Shown in pieces: positions 33,596-42,231 of a DNA stretch of 64,000 bases. The position numbers and the translations under genes are program-made. The notes under the pieces were generated by a model. The model searched no databases. It saw only the letters and a list, made by a program, of their open reading frames with translations, and was not told the DNA's origin. The stretch comes from DUPU01 sp050952465 (lineage in GTDB: Bacteria; Bacillota; Dehalobacteriia; Dehalobacteriales; Dehalobacteriaceae). Numbering within the stretch: position 1 is the stretch's first letter; every line of letters begins with the position of its first letter. The stretch lies in assembly GCA_050952465.1 (NCBI GenBank), contig JBMNKZ010000011.1, forward strand, positions 62,001 through 126,000, written 5' to 3'.

Positions 33596-34035
33596 AAAAA
33601 ATTACTCGGGTGATGCTGGTGGGCGCAGTGGGGAGCGGTAAGACCACATTGGCCAAGGTGTTTAACAACGAAGAAGCGGGGACGGTGAAAAAGACTCAAT
33701 CACTAGAGTACTCTGCGTGCTCCATTGATACTCCAGGGGAATTTATGGAGAATCCTTCTTACTACCGGGCTCTGTTTGCGACTTCTTTAGAGGCAGATGC
33801 GGTGATTTTTGTCCAGGATGCCACCAGAAACAAATCGATTTTCCCCCCTGGTTTTGCCAGCGCATTTTCCAAGGGCACTGTTGGGGTGGTGACCAAAATT
33901 GATCATCCGAAGGCAGATGTAAATAAGGCGGTTACTTTCTTAAAAAGCCTTGGCCTAAGCGGGCCGATTGTAGTGGTGTCTGCCTTAAAAGGAGACGGGA
34001 TCGAAGAAATTAGGAAGATATTAAATTGGGATTAA
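33592..34035 (+). CDS. eutP: EutP, small P-loop protein of the ethanolamine operon
   Basis: 147-residue Ras-like GTPase-fold protein. P-loop GAVGSGKTT (about residues 10-18), 'DTPGEF' (G3) and 'TKID' (G4). EutP/PduV proteins are associated with microcompartments; an acetate-kinase activity has been described for a EutP. Its role here could be ATP recovery from acetyl-phosphate or a positioning task. Translationally coupled to eutS. Confidence 0.93.
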   Translation: MKKITRVMLVGAVGSGKTTLAKVFNNEEAGTVKKTQSLEYSACSIDTPGEFMENPSYYRALFATSLEADAVIFVQDATRNKSIFPPGFASAFSKGTVGVVTKIDHPKADVNKAVTFLKSLGLSGPIVVVSALKGDGIEEIRKILNWD

Positions 34036-34057
34036 ATCTTCGAAGGGAGGTATTTTT

Positions 34058-35422
34058 TTGAATTTGTCAGCTAAGGTTTATAATAAGTCATTTACCTTCA
34101 AAAGTGTGAAAGAAGTTTTAGCTAAAGCTAACGAAGAGAAATCCGGTGATATGTTGGCCGGAATCGGTGCGGAGTCTGCATCTGAACGGGTGGCAGCAAA
34201 ACTGGTATTAAGTCGTCTCACATTGGAAGATATTTATAACAATCCGGTGATTCCATATGAGATTGATGAGGTAACCCGAGTGATTTACGACGGTTTAAAT
34301 ATTTCAATTTACAATAGATTTAAAAATTACACTGTGGGTGAGTTGCGAGATTATATTTTAGACAGTGACACCACTAATGATGACTTAAAACATTTAGGCC
34401 GTGGATTAACCAGTGAGATGATTGCTGCTGTAGCTAAGCTTATGTCTAATTTAGACCTGGTTTATGCGGCAAAAAAAATGAGAATACAAGCCCACTGCAA
34501 TACGACCATAGGTGTTCCCGGAACCTTAGCTTTTCGGAATCAGCCCAATCATCCTACGGATAGTATTCCCGGAATTATGGCGTCCATTAAAGAAGGCTTG
34601 TCCTTCGGTACCGGTGATGCAGTGATTGGTATCAATCCGGTGGAAGATAATGCGGAAACAGTCAAAAGGCAATTGGAAGCGGTAAAGGAATTTATGCATA
34701 AGTGGGAGATTCCTACCCAAGCATGCATCCTGGCTCATGTCACCACTCAGATGAAAGCGGTGGAAATGGGAGCACCGGCAGATTTAATCTTCCAAAGCAT
34801 TGCCGGCTCTCAAGCGGCCAATGATGCTTTTGGCGTCTCTGCGGAAATTTTGACGGAAGCTTATGCCTTGGCGGAACGAAAGGGTCATGGTACCGGTCCA
34901 AATCTATTATACTTTGAAACCGGACAAGGATCAGAAATTTCCTTGGAATGTCACCATGGGGTAGATGAAATGACCTTAGAGGCCAGAACTTATGGTTTTG
35001 GACGTAAATTTAAACCTTTTATGGTCAATAATGTATCAGGTTTTATAGGCCCAGAAACCATTTATGATGGTAAAGAAGTGATTCGGGCGGATCTGGAAGA
35101 CTTGTTTATGGGGAAACTCCACGGACTGCCTATGGGCATTGCTCCTTGCTATACCAATCATATGAAAGCGGATCAGAATGACCAGGAGGTTGGCACCATG
35201 TTATGTGCCATGGCCGGTTCCAACTATTTCATGGGCGTCCCGGGTGGGGACGATGTCATGCTCAGCTATCAGGACACCAGTTTTCATGACGATGCTAGCG
35301 TTCGGGAAATTTTAGGACTTCGGCCGCTGCCGGAATTCGAAAAATGGCTGGAAAAGATGGGCATTATGGAAGACGGCCGTCTTACCAAGAAGGCGGGAGA
35401 CCCATCAATTTTTGATAAATAA
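34058..35422 (+). CDS. eutB: Ethanolamine ammonia-lyase large subunit
   Basis: Catalytic subunit of the adenosylcobalamin-dependent enzyme that splits ethanolamine into acetaldehyde and ammonia in the microcompartment lumen. It is a TIM-barrel protein of 454 residues with the family's conserved stretches 'AHCNTTIGVPGTLAFRNQPN', 'LAHVTTQMKAVEMGAPADLI' and 'YFETGQGSEISLECHHGVDE'. It begins with TTG behind GGGAGG. Followed after 18 nt by eutC. Confidence 0.98.
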   Translation: MNLSAKVYNKSFTFKSVKEVLAKANEEKSGDMLAGIGAESASERVAAKLVLSRLTLEDIYNNPVIPYEIDEVTRVIYDGLNISIYNRFKNYTVGELRDYILDSDTTNDDLKHLGRGLTSEMIAAVAKLMSNLDLVYAAKKMRIQAHCNTTIGVPGTLAFRNQPNHPTDSIPGIMASIKEGLSFGTGDAVIGINPVEDNAETVKRQLEAVKEFMHKWEIPTQACILAHVTTQMKAVEMGAPADLIFQSIAGSQAANDAFGVSAEILTEAYALAERKGHGTGPNLLYFETGQGSEISLECHHGVDEMTLEARTYGFGRKFKPFMVNNVSGFIGPETIYDGKEVIRADLEDLFMGKLHGLPMGIAPCYTNHMKADQNDQEVGTMLCAMAGSNYFMGVPGGDDVMLSYQDTSFHDDASVREILGLRPLPEFEKWLEKMGIMEDGRLTKKAGDPSIFDK

Positions 35423-35440
35423 TTCGGGAGGTGTCATGAA

Positions 35441-36340
35441 GTGGGTGCAGATAGTCAAATGGAAAAATTAATCATTGAAAATGTGATGAAAGAATTGGCG
35501 AAAAGGGGTTTGTTTAGCCAAGAAGCCGAAAAAGCCTGTCAAGAAGTGGTCAAGGCGACGGGAATAGTTGCGGAACCTTGTCATGAAGCTCCCATTGAGG
35601 TGCCTGATATTAGCGGCGTGTGGGTGCCTAATCCGGTGAATATGGATGCCATTAAGGCTATGAAAGAAAGTACACCGGCGAGAATCGGCTTGTTCCGGGC
35701 GGGAGCAAGGCCAAAAACTGATGCTTATTTGAAATTTCAAGCAGATCATGCTCAAGCTATGGATGCGGTATTTTTGGATGTTTCCGATGAGTTTCTATCT
35801 AAAATGAATCTCTTCTCCGTGCAAAGTGAAGCTAAAGATAAAGATGAATTTCTGAAAAAGCCTCACTTGGGGCGAAAATTATCAGAAGAAGGTAAGAAGT
35901 TGGTGGAGGCCACCTGTGAGAAGAATATACAGGTACAGATTATTGTGGTAGATGGATTAAGTTCTTCTGCCATTGAAGCCAATGTACCTGATGTTTTGCC
36001 GGTTCTCATGCAGGGTTTAGCCTCAGCCGGCATTAAAGTAGGCACTCCTTTCTTTGTGAAAAACGGACGGGTAGGTGTGCAGGACGAAGTGGGCATGCTC
36101 CTTAATGCCGATGTGGTAGTTTCCTTGATTGGAGAGCGGCCAGGGCTGGTTACGGCAGATAGTATGAGTGCTTATATGATTTATAAACCCACTAAAGATA
36201 CGGTGGAAGCCGATCGCACCATGATTTCAAATATTCATAAAGGAGGTACTCCTTCAGCGGAGGCGGGGGCTCTCTTGGTGGATATTGTGAAGCAGATTTT
36301 AGCAGCTAAATGCAGCGGAATGAAGCTGAATCTTCAGTAG
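35441..36340 (+). CDS. eutC: Ethanolamine ammonia-lyase small subunit
   Basis: Partner of EutB that binds part of the cobalamin cofactor. 299 residues; 'TPARIGLFRAGARPKTDAYL' and 'VVVDGLSSSAIEANV', 'LIGERPGLVTADSMSAYM' are family motifs. The N-terminus 'MEKLIIENVMKELAKRG' forms an amphipathic helix like microcompartment targeting peptides and probably directs the EutBC complex into the shell. The start is GTG 35441 behind GGGAGG. Confidence 0.97.
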   Translation: MGADSQMEKLIIENVMKELAKRGLFSQEAEKACQEVVKATGIVAEPCHEAPIEVPDISGVWVPNPVNMDAIKAMKESTPARIGLFRAGARPKTDAYLKFQADHAQAMDAVFLDVSDEFLSKMNLFSVQSEAKDKDEFLKKPHLGRKLSEEGKKLVEATCEKNIQVQIIVVDGLSSSAIEANVPDVLPVLMQGLASAGIKVGTPFFVKNGRVGVQDEVGMLLNADVVVSLIGERPGLVTADSMSAYMIYKPTKDTVEADRTMISNIHKGGTPSAEAGALLVDIVKQILAAKCSGMKLNLQ

Positions 36341-36395
36341 GGGAATATCGCCGGCCTGCTTTTAGTCAAGGACTTGCCTTAATTCGCTTCAAAAG

Positions 36396-37874
36396 GTGGT
36401 GAGTGCAATTAGCAATTCCAGCAAGGAAAGTATTATCAGTGTCGGTATAGATATTGGAACCACTACCACCCAACTGGTGATCAGCCGTTTAACTATTAAA
36501 AACATAGCACCTGGTTCTGCAGTACCCAGGATGGAGATTACTGATAAGGAAGTGCTGCATCGGAGCAAAATTTATTTTACCCCATTAAAGGATCATGACT
36601 TGATCGATGCGGTGGAGGTAGCTCGGATTGTAGAAAATGAGTATCGAACCGCAGGCTTAACTCCGGAAGGTATTAATACCGGGGCAGTAATTATTACAGG
36701 GGAGACTGCCAAAAAAGAAAATGCCCGGAATATTCTGGAATCCATGGCGGGTTTAGCCGGGGATTTTGTGGTGGCCACGGCAGGAGTAAACTTAGAATCA
36801 ATTTTAGCCGGCAAGGGCTCGGGAGCGGCAGCCTATTCTAAAGAAAAACACCGAGTTACGGTGAATGTGGATATTGGCGGAGGCACCTCAAATATTGGGG
36901 TTTTCCGGGAAGGGCATATCTTGGATACAGCTTGCCTGAGTATTGGCGGACATTTAATAGAAATAGAAAAAGGTTCCGATAAGATTACCTATATTGCCGA
37001 GCCTGCTCTGGCAGTACTTAGGGAATGCGGACTGGATCTATTAGTCGGCAATCGGGTGCATCTATCAGAGTTAAAGGCAGTAGCTAAATTGATGGCAAAA
37101 TCTGTGGTGGAGTCATTTACCAGTCGCAGATTAACGGATATCACCCGGGAGTTATTGATGACACCACCTTTGCGCTTGGATTATCCGGTGGAGAAAGTGA
37201 TGATTTCCGGTGGAGTTGCTGATTTTGTATATAGTGATTTTAACCCGGTATCGGTTTCTCAGGTTTCAGAGTATGGGGATTTCGGGCCGTTACTTGGTTG
37301 GGCGGTACGGGAAGAGCTTAAGGTTTTAGGAATTGAACCGGTTAAACCGGGAGAGACCATTCGGGCTACGGTAATCGGAGCAGGTACCCATTCCGTTAAT
37401 TTAAGCGGGAGCACCATCACCGTAAGAGATGAAATCTTGCCTCTTAAAAATGTATCTGTGGTATCTCCTTTTTCCGAAGGAATACCAAAAACAGCGGATT
37501 TAATTTCCGCACAGGTAAAAAGAGCAGTAGAAATGGTAGTATCTGATGGATCAAGCCAATATATAGCTTTGGCTATGGATGGTCCGGAGGCAGTCACTTT
37601 TGCCGGGATCCAAACTCTGGCAGATGGCCTAATTAAAGGTACAGCAGGCTACGTTGGGGCAGGAAAACCTTTAATTATCGTGCTGCAAAAAGATTGTGCC
37701 AAGGTGTTGGGTCAAACTTTACAAATCCGCATGGGTAAGGAGGCAGAAATTATTTGTATTGACCAAGTGCGGGTAGATGAAGGGGATTATATTGATTTAG
37801 GAAAACCATTAATGGGTGGAAGAGTAGTTCCGGTAGTAGTGAAAACTTTAGTGTTTGACAGTTCAAACAAATAA
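36396..37874 (+). CDS. eutA: Ethanolamine ammonia-lyase reactivating factor EutA
   Basis: Actin/Hsp70-fold ATPase that exchanges damaged cobalamin from EutBC. 492 residues; phosphate motifs 'VGIDIGTTTTQLVISRL' near the start and 'VNVDIGGGTSNIGVF' in the middle, then 'VMISGGVADFVY'. Two consecutive GTG codons (36396, 36399) could serve as start. Placed after eutC as in most eut operons. Confidence 0.95.
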   Translation: MVSAISNSSKESIISVGIDIGTTTTQLVISRLTIKNIAPGSAVPRMEITDKEVLHRSKIYFTPLKDHDLIDAVEVARIVENEYRTAGLTPEGINTGAVIITGETAKKENARNILESMAGLAGDFVVATAGVNLESILAGKGSGAAAYSKEKHRVTVNVDIGGGTSNIGVFREGHILDTACLSIGGHLIEIEKGSDKITYIAEPALAVLRECGLDLLVGNRVHLSELKAVAKLMAKSVVESFTSRRLTDITRELLMTPPLRLDYPVEKVMISGGVADFVYSDFNPVSVSQVSEYGDFGPLLGWAVREELKVLGIEPVKPGETIRATVIGAGTHSVNLSGSTITVRDEILPLKNVSVVSPFSEGIPKTADLISAQVKRAVEMVVSDGSSQYIALAMDGPEAVTFAGIQTLADGLIKGTAGYVGAGKPLIIVLQKDCAKVLGQTLQIRMGKEAEIICIDQVRVDEGDYIDLGKPLMGGRVVPVVVKTLVFDSSNK

Positions 37875-37904
37875 ACTTAGAGAATCATGAGGGAGGTTTA
37901 ATTA

Positions 37905-38561
37905 ATGGCAATTTTGGAACCGGTAAAAGCGAAAGTTCTCTCTGTCAGGTATATCCCTAATGTGCATTCGGATCTGGCAAAAAGTTTAAATCTGAAACCT
38001 GGACAGAACAGTATCGGGTTTTTTACCTGTGATATTGATGATGTAGGTTATACCGCCATAGATGAGGCCACAAAAAAAGCTGAAGTGGAAGTTGTATACG
38101 CAGACTCATTTTATGGAGGTGCCTCGTGCGCTAATTCACCATTAGCCGGTGAATTTATCGGTGTTTTGGCAGGACCTGACCCGGCAGAAGTTCGGGCTGG
38201 TATTGATGCCGCTGTGCAATTGCTGGAAAACGATGCTTGCTTTTATACCGCCAATGAGGAAGGCAGCATTGTTTTTTATGCGTACACCATTTCCCGAACC
38301 GGGTCTTATTTATCAAAGGGTGCCGGAGTTAGAGAAGGAGAACCCATTTGTTATTTAATTGCACCTCCGCTGGAAGCCACCTATGGTGTTGATGCTGCTT
38401 TAAAAGCAGCGGAAGTAAAAATGGGTATATGGTATGGGCCGCCCACCAGAACAAATTTTGCGGGCGCATTGCTCACCGGTTCCCAAAGTGCTTGTAAAGC
38501 TGCTGCTGATGCTTTCCGAGAAGCAGTATTGAGTGTAGCGCGAAATCCTATTGAAGGTTAG
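37905..38561 (+). CDS. eutL: Microcompartment trimer shell protein EutL
   Basis: Tandem BMC-domain protein of 218 residues that forms pseudohexameric trimers with a gated central pore. 'KVLSVRYIPNVHSDLAKSLN' and 'ADSFYGGASCANSPLAGEFI' are characteristic of EutL. GGGAGG precedes ATG 37905. It probably passes larger molecules or cofactors across the shell. Confidence 0.97.
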   Translation: MAILEPVKAKVLSVRYIPNVHSDLAKSLNLKPGQNSIGFFTCDIDDVGYTAIDEATKKAEVEVVYADSFYGGASCANSPLAGEFIGVLAGPDPAEVRAGIDAAVQLLENDACFYTANEEGSIVFYAYTISRTGSYLSKGAGVREGEPICYLIAPPLEATYGVDAALKAAEVKMGIWYGPPTRTNFAGALLTGSQSACKAAADAFREAVLSVARNPIEG

Positions 38562-38603
38562 CATAATCATTACCCGAAAGGGTAGACCGAGGAGGTCGGT
38601 AAA

Positions 38604-39335
38604 ATGAGAGCAATTACGGAAACAGAACTTAGAGATGCTTATAAAAAAGCCGAGTTCATTTCCTATACCCTCCCGGAAGGCTGCCGTCTGACACCGGCTG
38701 CGGCTCAGTTCCTTAGTGAACGGAGGATTCCAGTGCATAAGGCAGGTGCTTCTTCTGCTGTTAGCACCCCAAAACCGGGAAAGCAAGAGGCTTATTCCGT
38801 GTCGGAAATGAAGGGAAAACCGGAGCACATGACCCATCTAAATGGGAGGAATTTAGTTTTAAAGAATCATCCTCGGATAAAATTCCGGGGTAAAATTGAT
38901 ACCTTTGAAGCCCTGCTCATTAATGCCATTCTAGAAATAGAAGGAGTAGGCTATCAAGAGTTAGGAAGAGATTTAAGGGAAGTTTTAAACTATGTAAGAC
39001 AAATACTCCGGGCGGAAGTGAAGGAAGAACCATTAGCGGCCATTAGTTTTCATGGTTGGCCGGAATCTGAGATTCGAGATCGGTCCCATCATCCCCAAAA
39101 ATATTTTGGGGTCAATCATTTACTTCCTAATCCCGAACAAGGAGTATTGATGGCTAAGCTAAATTACCTCAGGACACAGGCCAGGGAATTGGAATTAGCC
39201 GCTATGGACGCTTTTCCCGCTACTCCGGAAAAGATGGAGCGGGAAGACATTATCCAAGCTCTAAACAGATTAAGCAGTTTAATCTATATTATGATGGTTC
39301 AACTAGTATCCGGTCATTATCGGGTAGGGTGCTAA
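38604..39335 (+). CDS. eutT: Ethanolamine-type cobalamin adenosyltransferase EutT
   Basis: Makes adenosylcobalamin for EutBC. 243 residues; 'LPEGCRLTPAAAQFLSERRI' at the N-terminus and 'LNYLRTQARELELAAMDAF' with 'ALNRLSSLIYIMMVQLVSG' at the C-terminus match EutT. The enterobacterial HX11CCX2C metal-binding motif is missing; the segment where it should lie is shortened. Other Firmicutes EutT proteins are likewise known without it. AGGAGG precedes the ATG. Confidence 0.92.
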   Translation: MRAITETELRDAYKKAEFISYTLPEGCRLTPAAAQFLSERRIPVHKAGASSAVSTPKPGKQEAYSVSEMKGKPEHMTHLNGRNLVLKNHPRIKFRGKIDTFEALLINAILEIEGVGYQELGRDLREVLNYVRQILRAEVKEEPLAAISFHGWPESEIRDRSHHPQKYFGVNHLLPNPEQGVLMAKLNYLRTQARELELAAMDAFPATPEKMEREDIIQALNRLSSLIYIMMVQLVSGHYRVGC

Positions 39336-39336
39336 T

Positions 39337-39393
39337 TGGGGACATTCCTCGGCATAGAAGGAATGCCCGAACTAGAGGTGTGTCCCCTAACCT
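39337..39393. repeat. Hairpin repeat with GGGGACA/TGTCCCC ends
   Basis: GGGGACATTCCT begins the element and TGTGTCCCC ends it; inside, GGCATAG...AAGGAATGCCC adds further inverted pairing. The design matches small REP-like hairpins common in Clostridia. It lies between eutT and eutJ and does not interrupt either gene. Confidence 0.5.
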
Positions 39394-39412
39394 TAAAAAG
39401 GAGAATTTAGAC

Positions 39413-40246
39413 ATGGACTTCTTAAAGGATGTCAACCAGTTGATAAAAAGATTCGAAGATAGTATCCGGCAACCGGTGACCGTGAAAAAAAACACAAAAT
39501 TATTTACCGGTGTGGACTTAGGTACGGCTTATATTGTCCTGGCGGTAGTAGATAATGAGGGTCAGCCGGTAACCGGAGCTATGCGTTATGCAGAAGTAGT
39601 TAAAGACGGATTAGTGGTAGATTATGTGGGAGCATCAAGAATTGTTAAGGAACTAAAGGCAGAAATTGAAGAGAAGCTGGGCGTGGAAATTGAAACTGCT
39701 GCGGCAGCCTATCCTCCGGGAACGGTAGAAGAAGACCAAAAGGCGATTAAGTATGTGGCGGAGGGAGCAGGATTTGACGTAACTGCATTAATTGACGAAC
39801 CTACTGCTGCCAATCAAGTTCTTGGCATCGAAAACGGGGTGGTGGTGGATATCGGGGGAGGAACCACTGGAATTGCTGTGCTGAAAAAAGGCGAAGTAAT
39901 CTATGTGGCTGACGAACCGACGGGGGGAACTCATTTTAGCTTGGTGGTGGCCGGTGCTTATGGGATTCCCTTTGAAGAAGGGGAAAGGTTAAAGACCACC
40001 CCTGCGAGGCAGAAGGAATTGTTTCCGGTGCTTAAGCCGGTCATGGAAAAGGTAGCGACGATTATCGGGAGGCATATTCAGGAATTTCATGTGGATAATG
40101 TGTATCTGGCCGGTGGAACCAGTTGCTTCCCGGGGATAGAAACTGTCGTGCAAAAGGAAATTGGCATTCCTACTTGGAAACCTGCCAATCCTTTCCTGGT
40201 AACACCGATAGGGATAGCTCTAAGTGCCAAAAGACAGGGGGACTAA
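39413..40246 (+). CDS. eutJ: Ethanolamine utilisation protein EutJ (Hsp70-like)
   Basis: Actin/Hsp70-fold protein of 277 residues. Motifs 'GVDLGTAYIVLAVVDNEG', 'DEPTAANQVLGI' and 'VVVDIGGGTTGIAVLKKG'. Proposed to act as a chaperone in microcompartment assembly; direct evidence for the function is limited. ATG 39413 is behind AAAGGAG and gives the normal EutJ length; an upstream ATG at 39329 would overlap eutT and lacks a site. Confidence 0.93.
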   Translation: MDFLKDVNQLIKRFEDSIRQPVTVKKNTKLFTGVDLGTAYIVLAVVDNEGQPVTGAMRYAEVVKDGLVVDYVGASRIVKELKAEIEEKLGVEIETAAAAYPPGTVEEDQKAIKYVAEGAGFDVTALIDEPTAANQVLGIENGVVVDIGGGTTGIAVLKKGEVIYVADEPTGGTHFSLVVAGAYGIPFEEGERLKTTPARQKELFPVLKPVMEKVATIIGRHIQEFHVDNVYLAGGTSCFPGIETVVQKEIGIPTWKPANPFLVTPIGIALSAKRQGD

Positions 40247-40249
40247 GTT

Positions 40250-40584
40250 ATGGCGGTAAAAATTCAGTTCATTAAATCCCCTTCTCCCGGAACCATGGCA
40301 ATCCTGGCCAGGAGGAGAACAGGTCATCCGGAAAACCTTCCTGCCCCTGGAGCGGTGGGTTTAGTGCAAGGGGCACTGGCTGATATGATTACCGCGGCAG
40401 ACGTGGCAGAAAAGGCCGCCCAGGTTGAGGTGGAGGAGATTAGGGGGATTTGCCCCCAGCATGTTACCTTGATTGGGATCTTTCGGCGAGATTGCTGATG
40501 TGGATGCCGCCTTAAAGGCAGGTAAGAGAATTTTTTCGCTTCGGAAATCAGTAAGACGTTGCTCCAGGAGAAAGGCTGGTGATG
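40250..40584 (+). pseudogene. Permuted single-BMC shell protein with a CPQH pore motif (frameshifted)
   Basis: The uninterrupted frame ends at 40498, but the next frame continues the same BMC domain ('GEIADVDAALKAGKRI') and, after a second shift, ends 'FASEISKTLLQEKGW'. The intact product would have about 109 residues. Two single-base insertions explain it: one T in TTTCGG (about 40481) and one in the T6 run (40531-40536). The domain is permuted as in EutS/PduU. It contains GICPQH at the place of the pore loop; a similar Cys-Pro loop in GrpU shell proteins binds an Fe-S cluster. The stop overlaps the ATG cluster of eutN. Whether the shifts are real or sequencing errors is open. Confidence 0.75.
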
Positions 40585-40861
40585 ATGATGCTGATAGGCA
40601 AAGTGTTAAACAGTATTTGGTCCACAAGAAAAGAAGAGTCCTTAAAAGGCGCCAAATTTATGGTGGTGCAGCTTCAAGACACGCCCGGAAGAGGGAAAAG
40701 GCAGAATTATTGTCGCGGTAGATTTGATTGGCGCCGGCATCGGGGAGCGGGTTTTGATCACCCAGGGCAGCTCCGCCAGGAGAAGGTCAGGGTTTGAGGA
40801 CGCACCTATTGACGCGACCATTGTAGGTATTATAGACGAGAACCAGCCGGAAGTCTATTGA
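40582..40861 (+). pseudogene. eutN: EutN/CcmL pentamer vertex protein (frameshifted)
   Basis: Starts 'MLIGKVLNSIWSTRKEESLK' and, after one extra base in GAGGGAAAAG (40691-40700), continues 'GRIIVAVDLIGAGIGERVLI', 'TQGSSARRRSG' and 'DATIVGIIDENQPEVY'. This is the complete EutN/CcmL fold that caps shell vertices. Three ATGs (40582, 40585, 40588) are possible starts behind GGAGAAAGG. With one base removed the gene would be intact at about 90 residues. It is the only vertex protein in the operon, so a real loss would leave the shell unclosed unless another copy exists. Confidence 0.85.
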
Positions 40862-40871
40862 GGTGAGTTCA

Positions 40872-42231
40872 ATGCGTGAGGACATTATTAAGTTGATAAA
40901 AGAGGCCGGGGTGGTGGGAGCAGGAGGGGCGGGCTTTCCCACTCATGTTAAGGTTAATGCCAAAGCAGACCATGTGATTGTCAACGGAGCGGAGTGTGAA
41001 CCACTGTTGAGGGTTGACCAGCAGCTGATGGCAGTAATGGCCAGGGAGATGGTGCAAGGGCCTGGAAGCGGTGATGGAATCCACCGGGGCAGCCTCAAGG
41101 GACCATTGCCTTGAAAGGAAAATATCGCACGAGGCCATTCGATGCCCTGGAAAAGGTGATTTCCGGCAAGCCTATTAAACTATTTATATTAGGGGATTTT
41201 TACCCGGCCGGGGATGAACATGTTACGGTTTACGAGGTAACAGGCAGAATTATTCCTGAGGGGGGCATTCCCTTAGAAGTAGGCTGCGTTGTAAATAACG
41301 TAGAAACCCTGATTAATGTGGCTCACGCCTTAGAACGGCCATCCGGTGACGGACACTTATCTCACCGTGACAGGTGAGGTGCCGAAACCCATGACCCTAA
41401 AACTTCCCATCGGGATGTCCATCAAAGAGGCCCTAGTCCTTAGCCGGACAAACCAATCTGCAGGGCAAGCTGGTGGTGGAAGGCGGCCCGATGATGGGTA
41501 AGGTGGTAGAAGATTTTACAGAGCCGATCACCAAAACAACCAAGGGATTGATTGTCCTCGACCAGAACCATCCCATGATGCAAAAAAGAAATATCTCTTT
41601 GCCCCATATTATTAGACAGGCCAAAGCAGCTTGTATCCAGTGCATGAGATGTACGGACATGTGCCCCCGGCACATGTTAGGACACCGCTTAAGCCCCCAT
41701 AAAATTATGCGCGGGATTAATTATTTAGACGGCGACCAGGACGTAATGAAGATGGCCTTAAGCTGTACCGAATGCGGAGCCTGCGAATATGCCTGCCATA
41801 TGATGCTTCTCTCTCCCCAGGCGGGTGAACGCTTTACTAAAACAGGAGCTGGGCAAAAGAGGGATTAAGGTCTCGCCTTCCGGGAAAGCCGGAGGTTGTA
41901 TCTCCCAGCCGGGAGTTTATGAAAATACCTGTAAAGCGTCTAGATTTCTTTTTTAGGATCTAGGGCCTCGTATAACGTGCCGGCTCCTTTAACGGAGGTA
42001 GATTATACCCCGCTACCGGGTGGCTCATCCCCCTAAAACAGCATATCGGGGCTACCGGCCCAGAGCCTGTAGTGGAAATAGGACAGCGGGTAGAAAGAGG
42101 CGGCCTCATCGGGGCTGTTCCAGAGGGAGCCATGGGGGCCAATGTCCATGCCAGCGTCAGCGGCACGGTACGGGAAGTCGGAGCACGGGTAGTGATTGAG
42201 AGCAGACGGGGACGGAGGTGGAGAACAATGA
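40872..42231 (+). pseudogene. PduS-like flavin/Fe-S electron-transfer protein (multiple frameshifts)
   Basis: Read across frames, this is a PduS/RnfC-like protein of about 450 residues. It has the N-terminal FMN/NADH domain ('GVVGAGGAGFPTHVKVNAKA', 'NGAECEPLLRVDQQLMAV'), an SLBB part ('VEGGPMMGKVVEDF') and two [4Fe-4S] motifs: CIQCMRCTDMCP and CTECGACEYAC. It ends in a biotinyl/RnfC-type hairpin ('VERGGLIGAVPEGAMGANVH'). Single extra bases are inferred near 41058, 41097, 41336, 41442, 41815, 42012, 42021 and 42205, with two extra T near 41950 and a compensated change near 41124-41140. Removing the last one ends the gene in TGA overlapping the next ATG (ATGA). PduS reduces cobalamin and is thought to pass electrons into the compartment. 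Confidence 0.85.

Noticed and set aside
40250..40861. Overlapping novel small proteins in other frames of the broken BMC and eutN genes
   Set aside because: The alternative frames are Arg-rich and unrelated to any family; the conserved protein sequence continues by switching frames, which shows that they are frameshift products.
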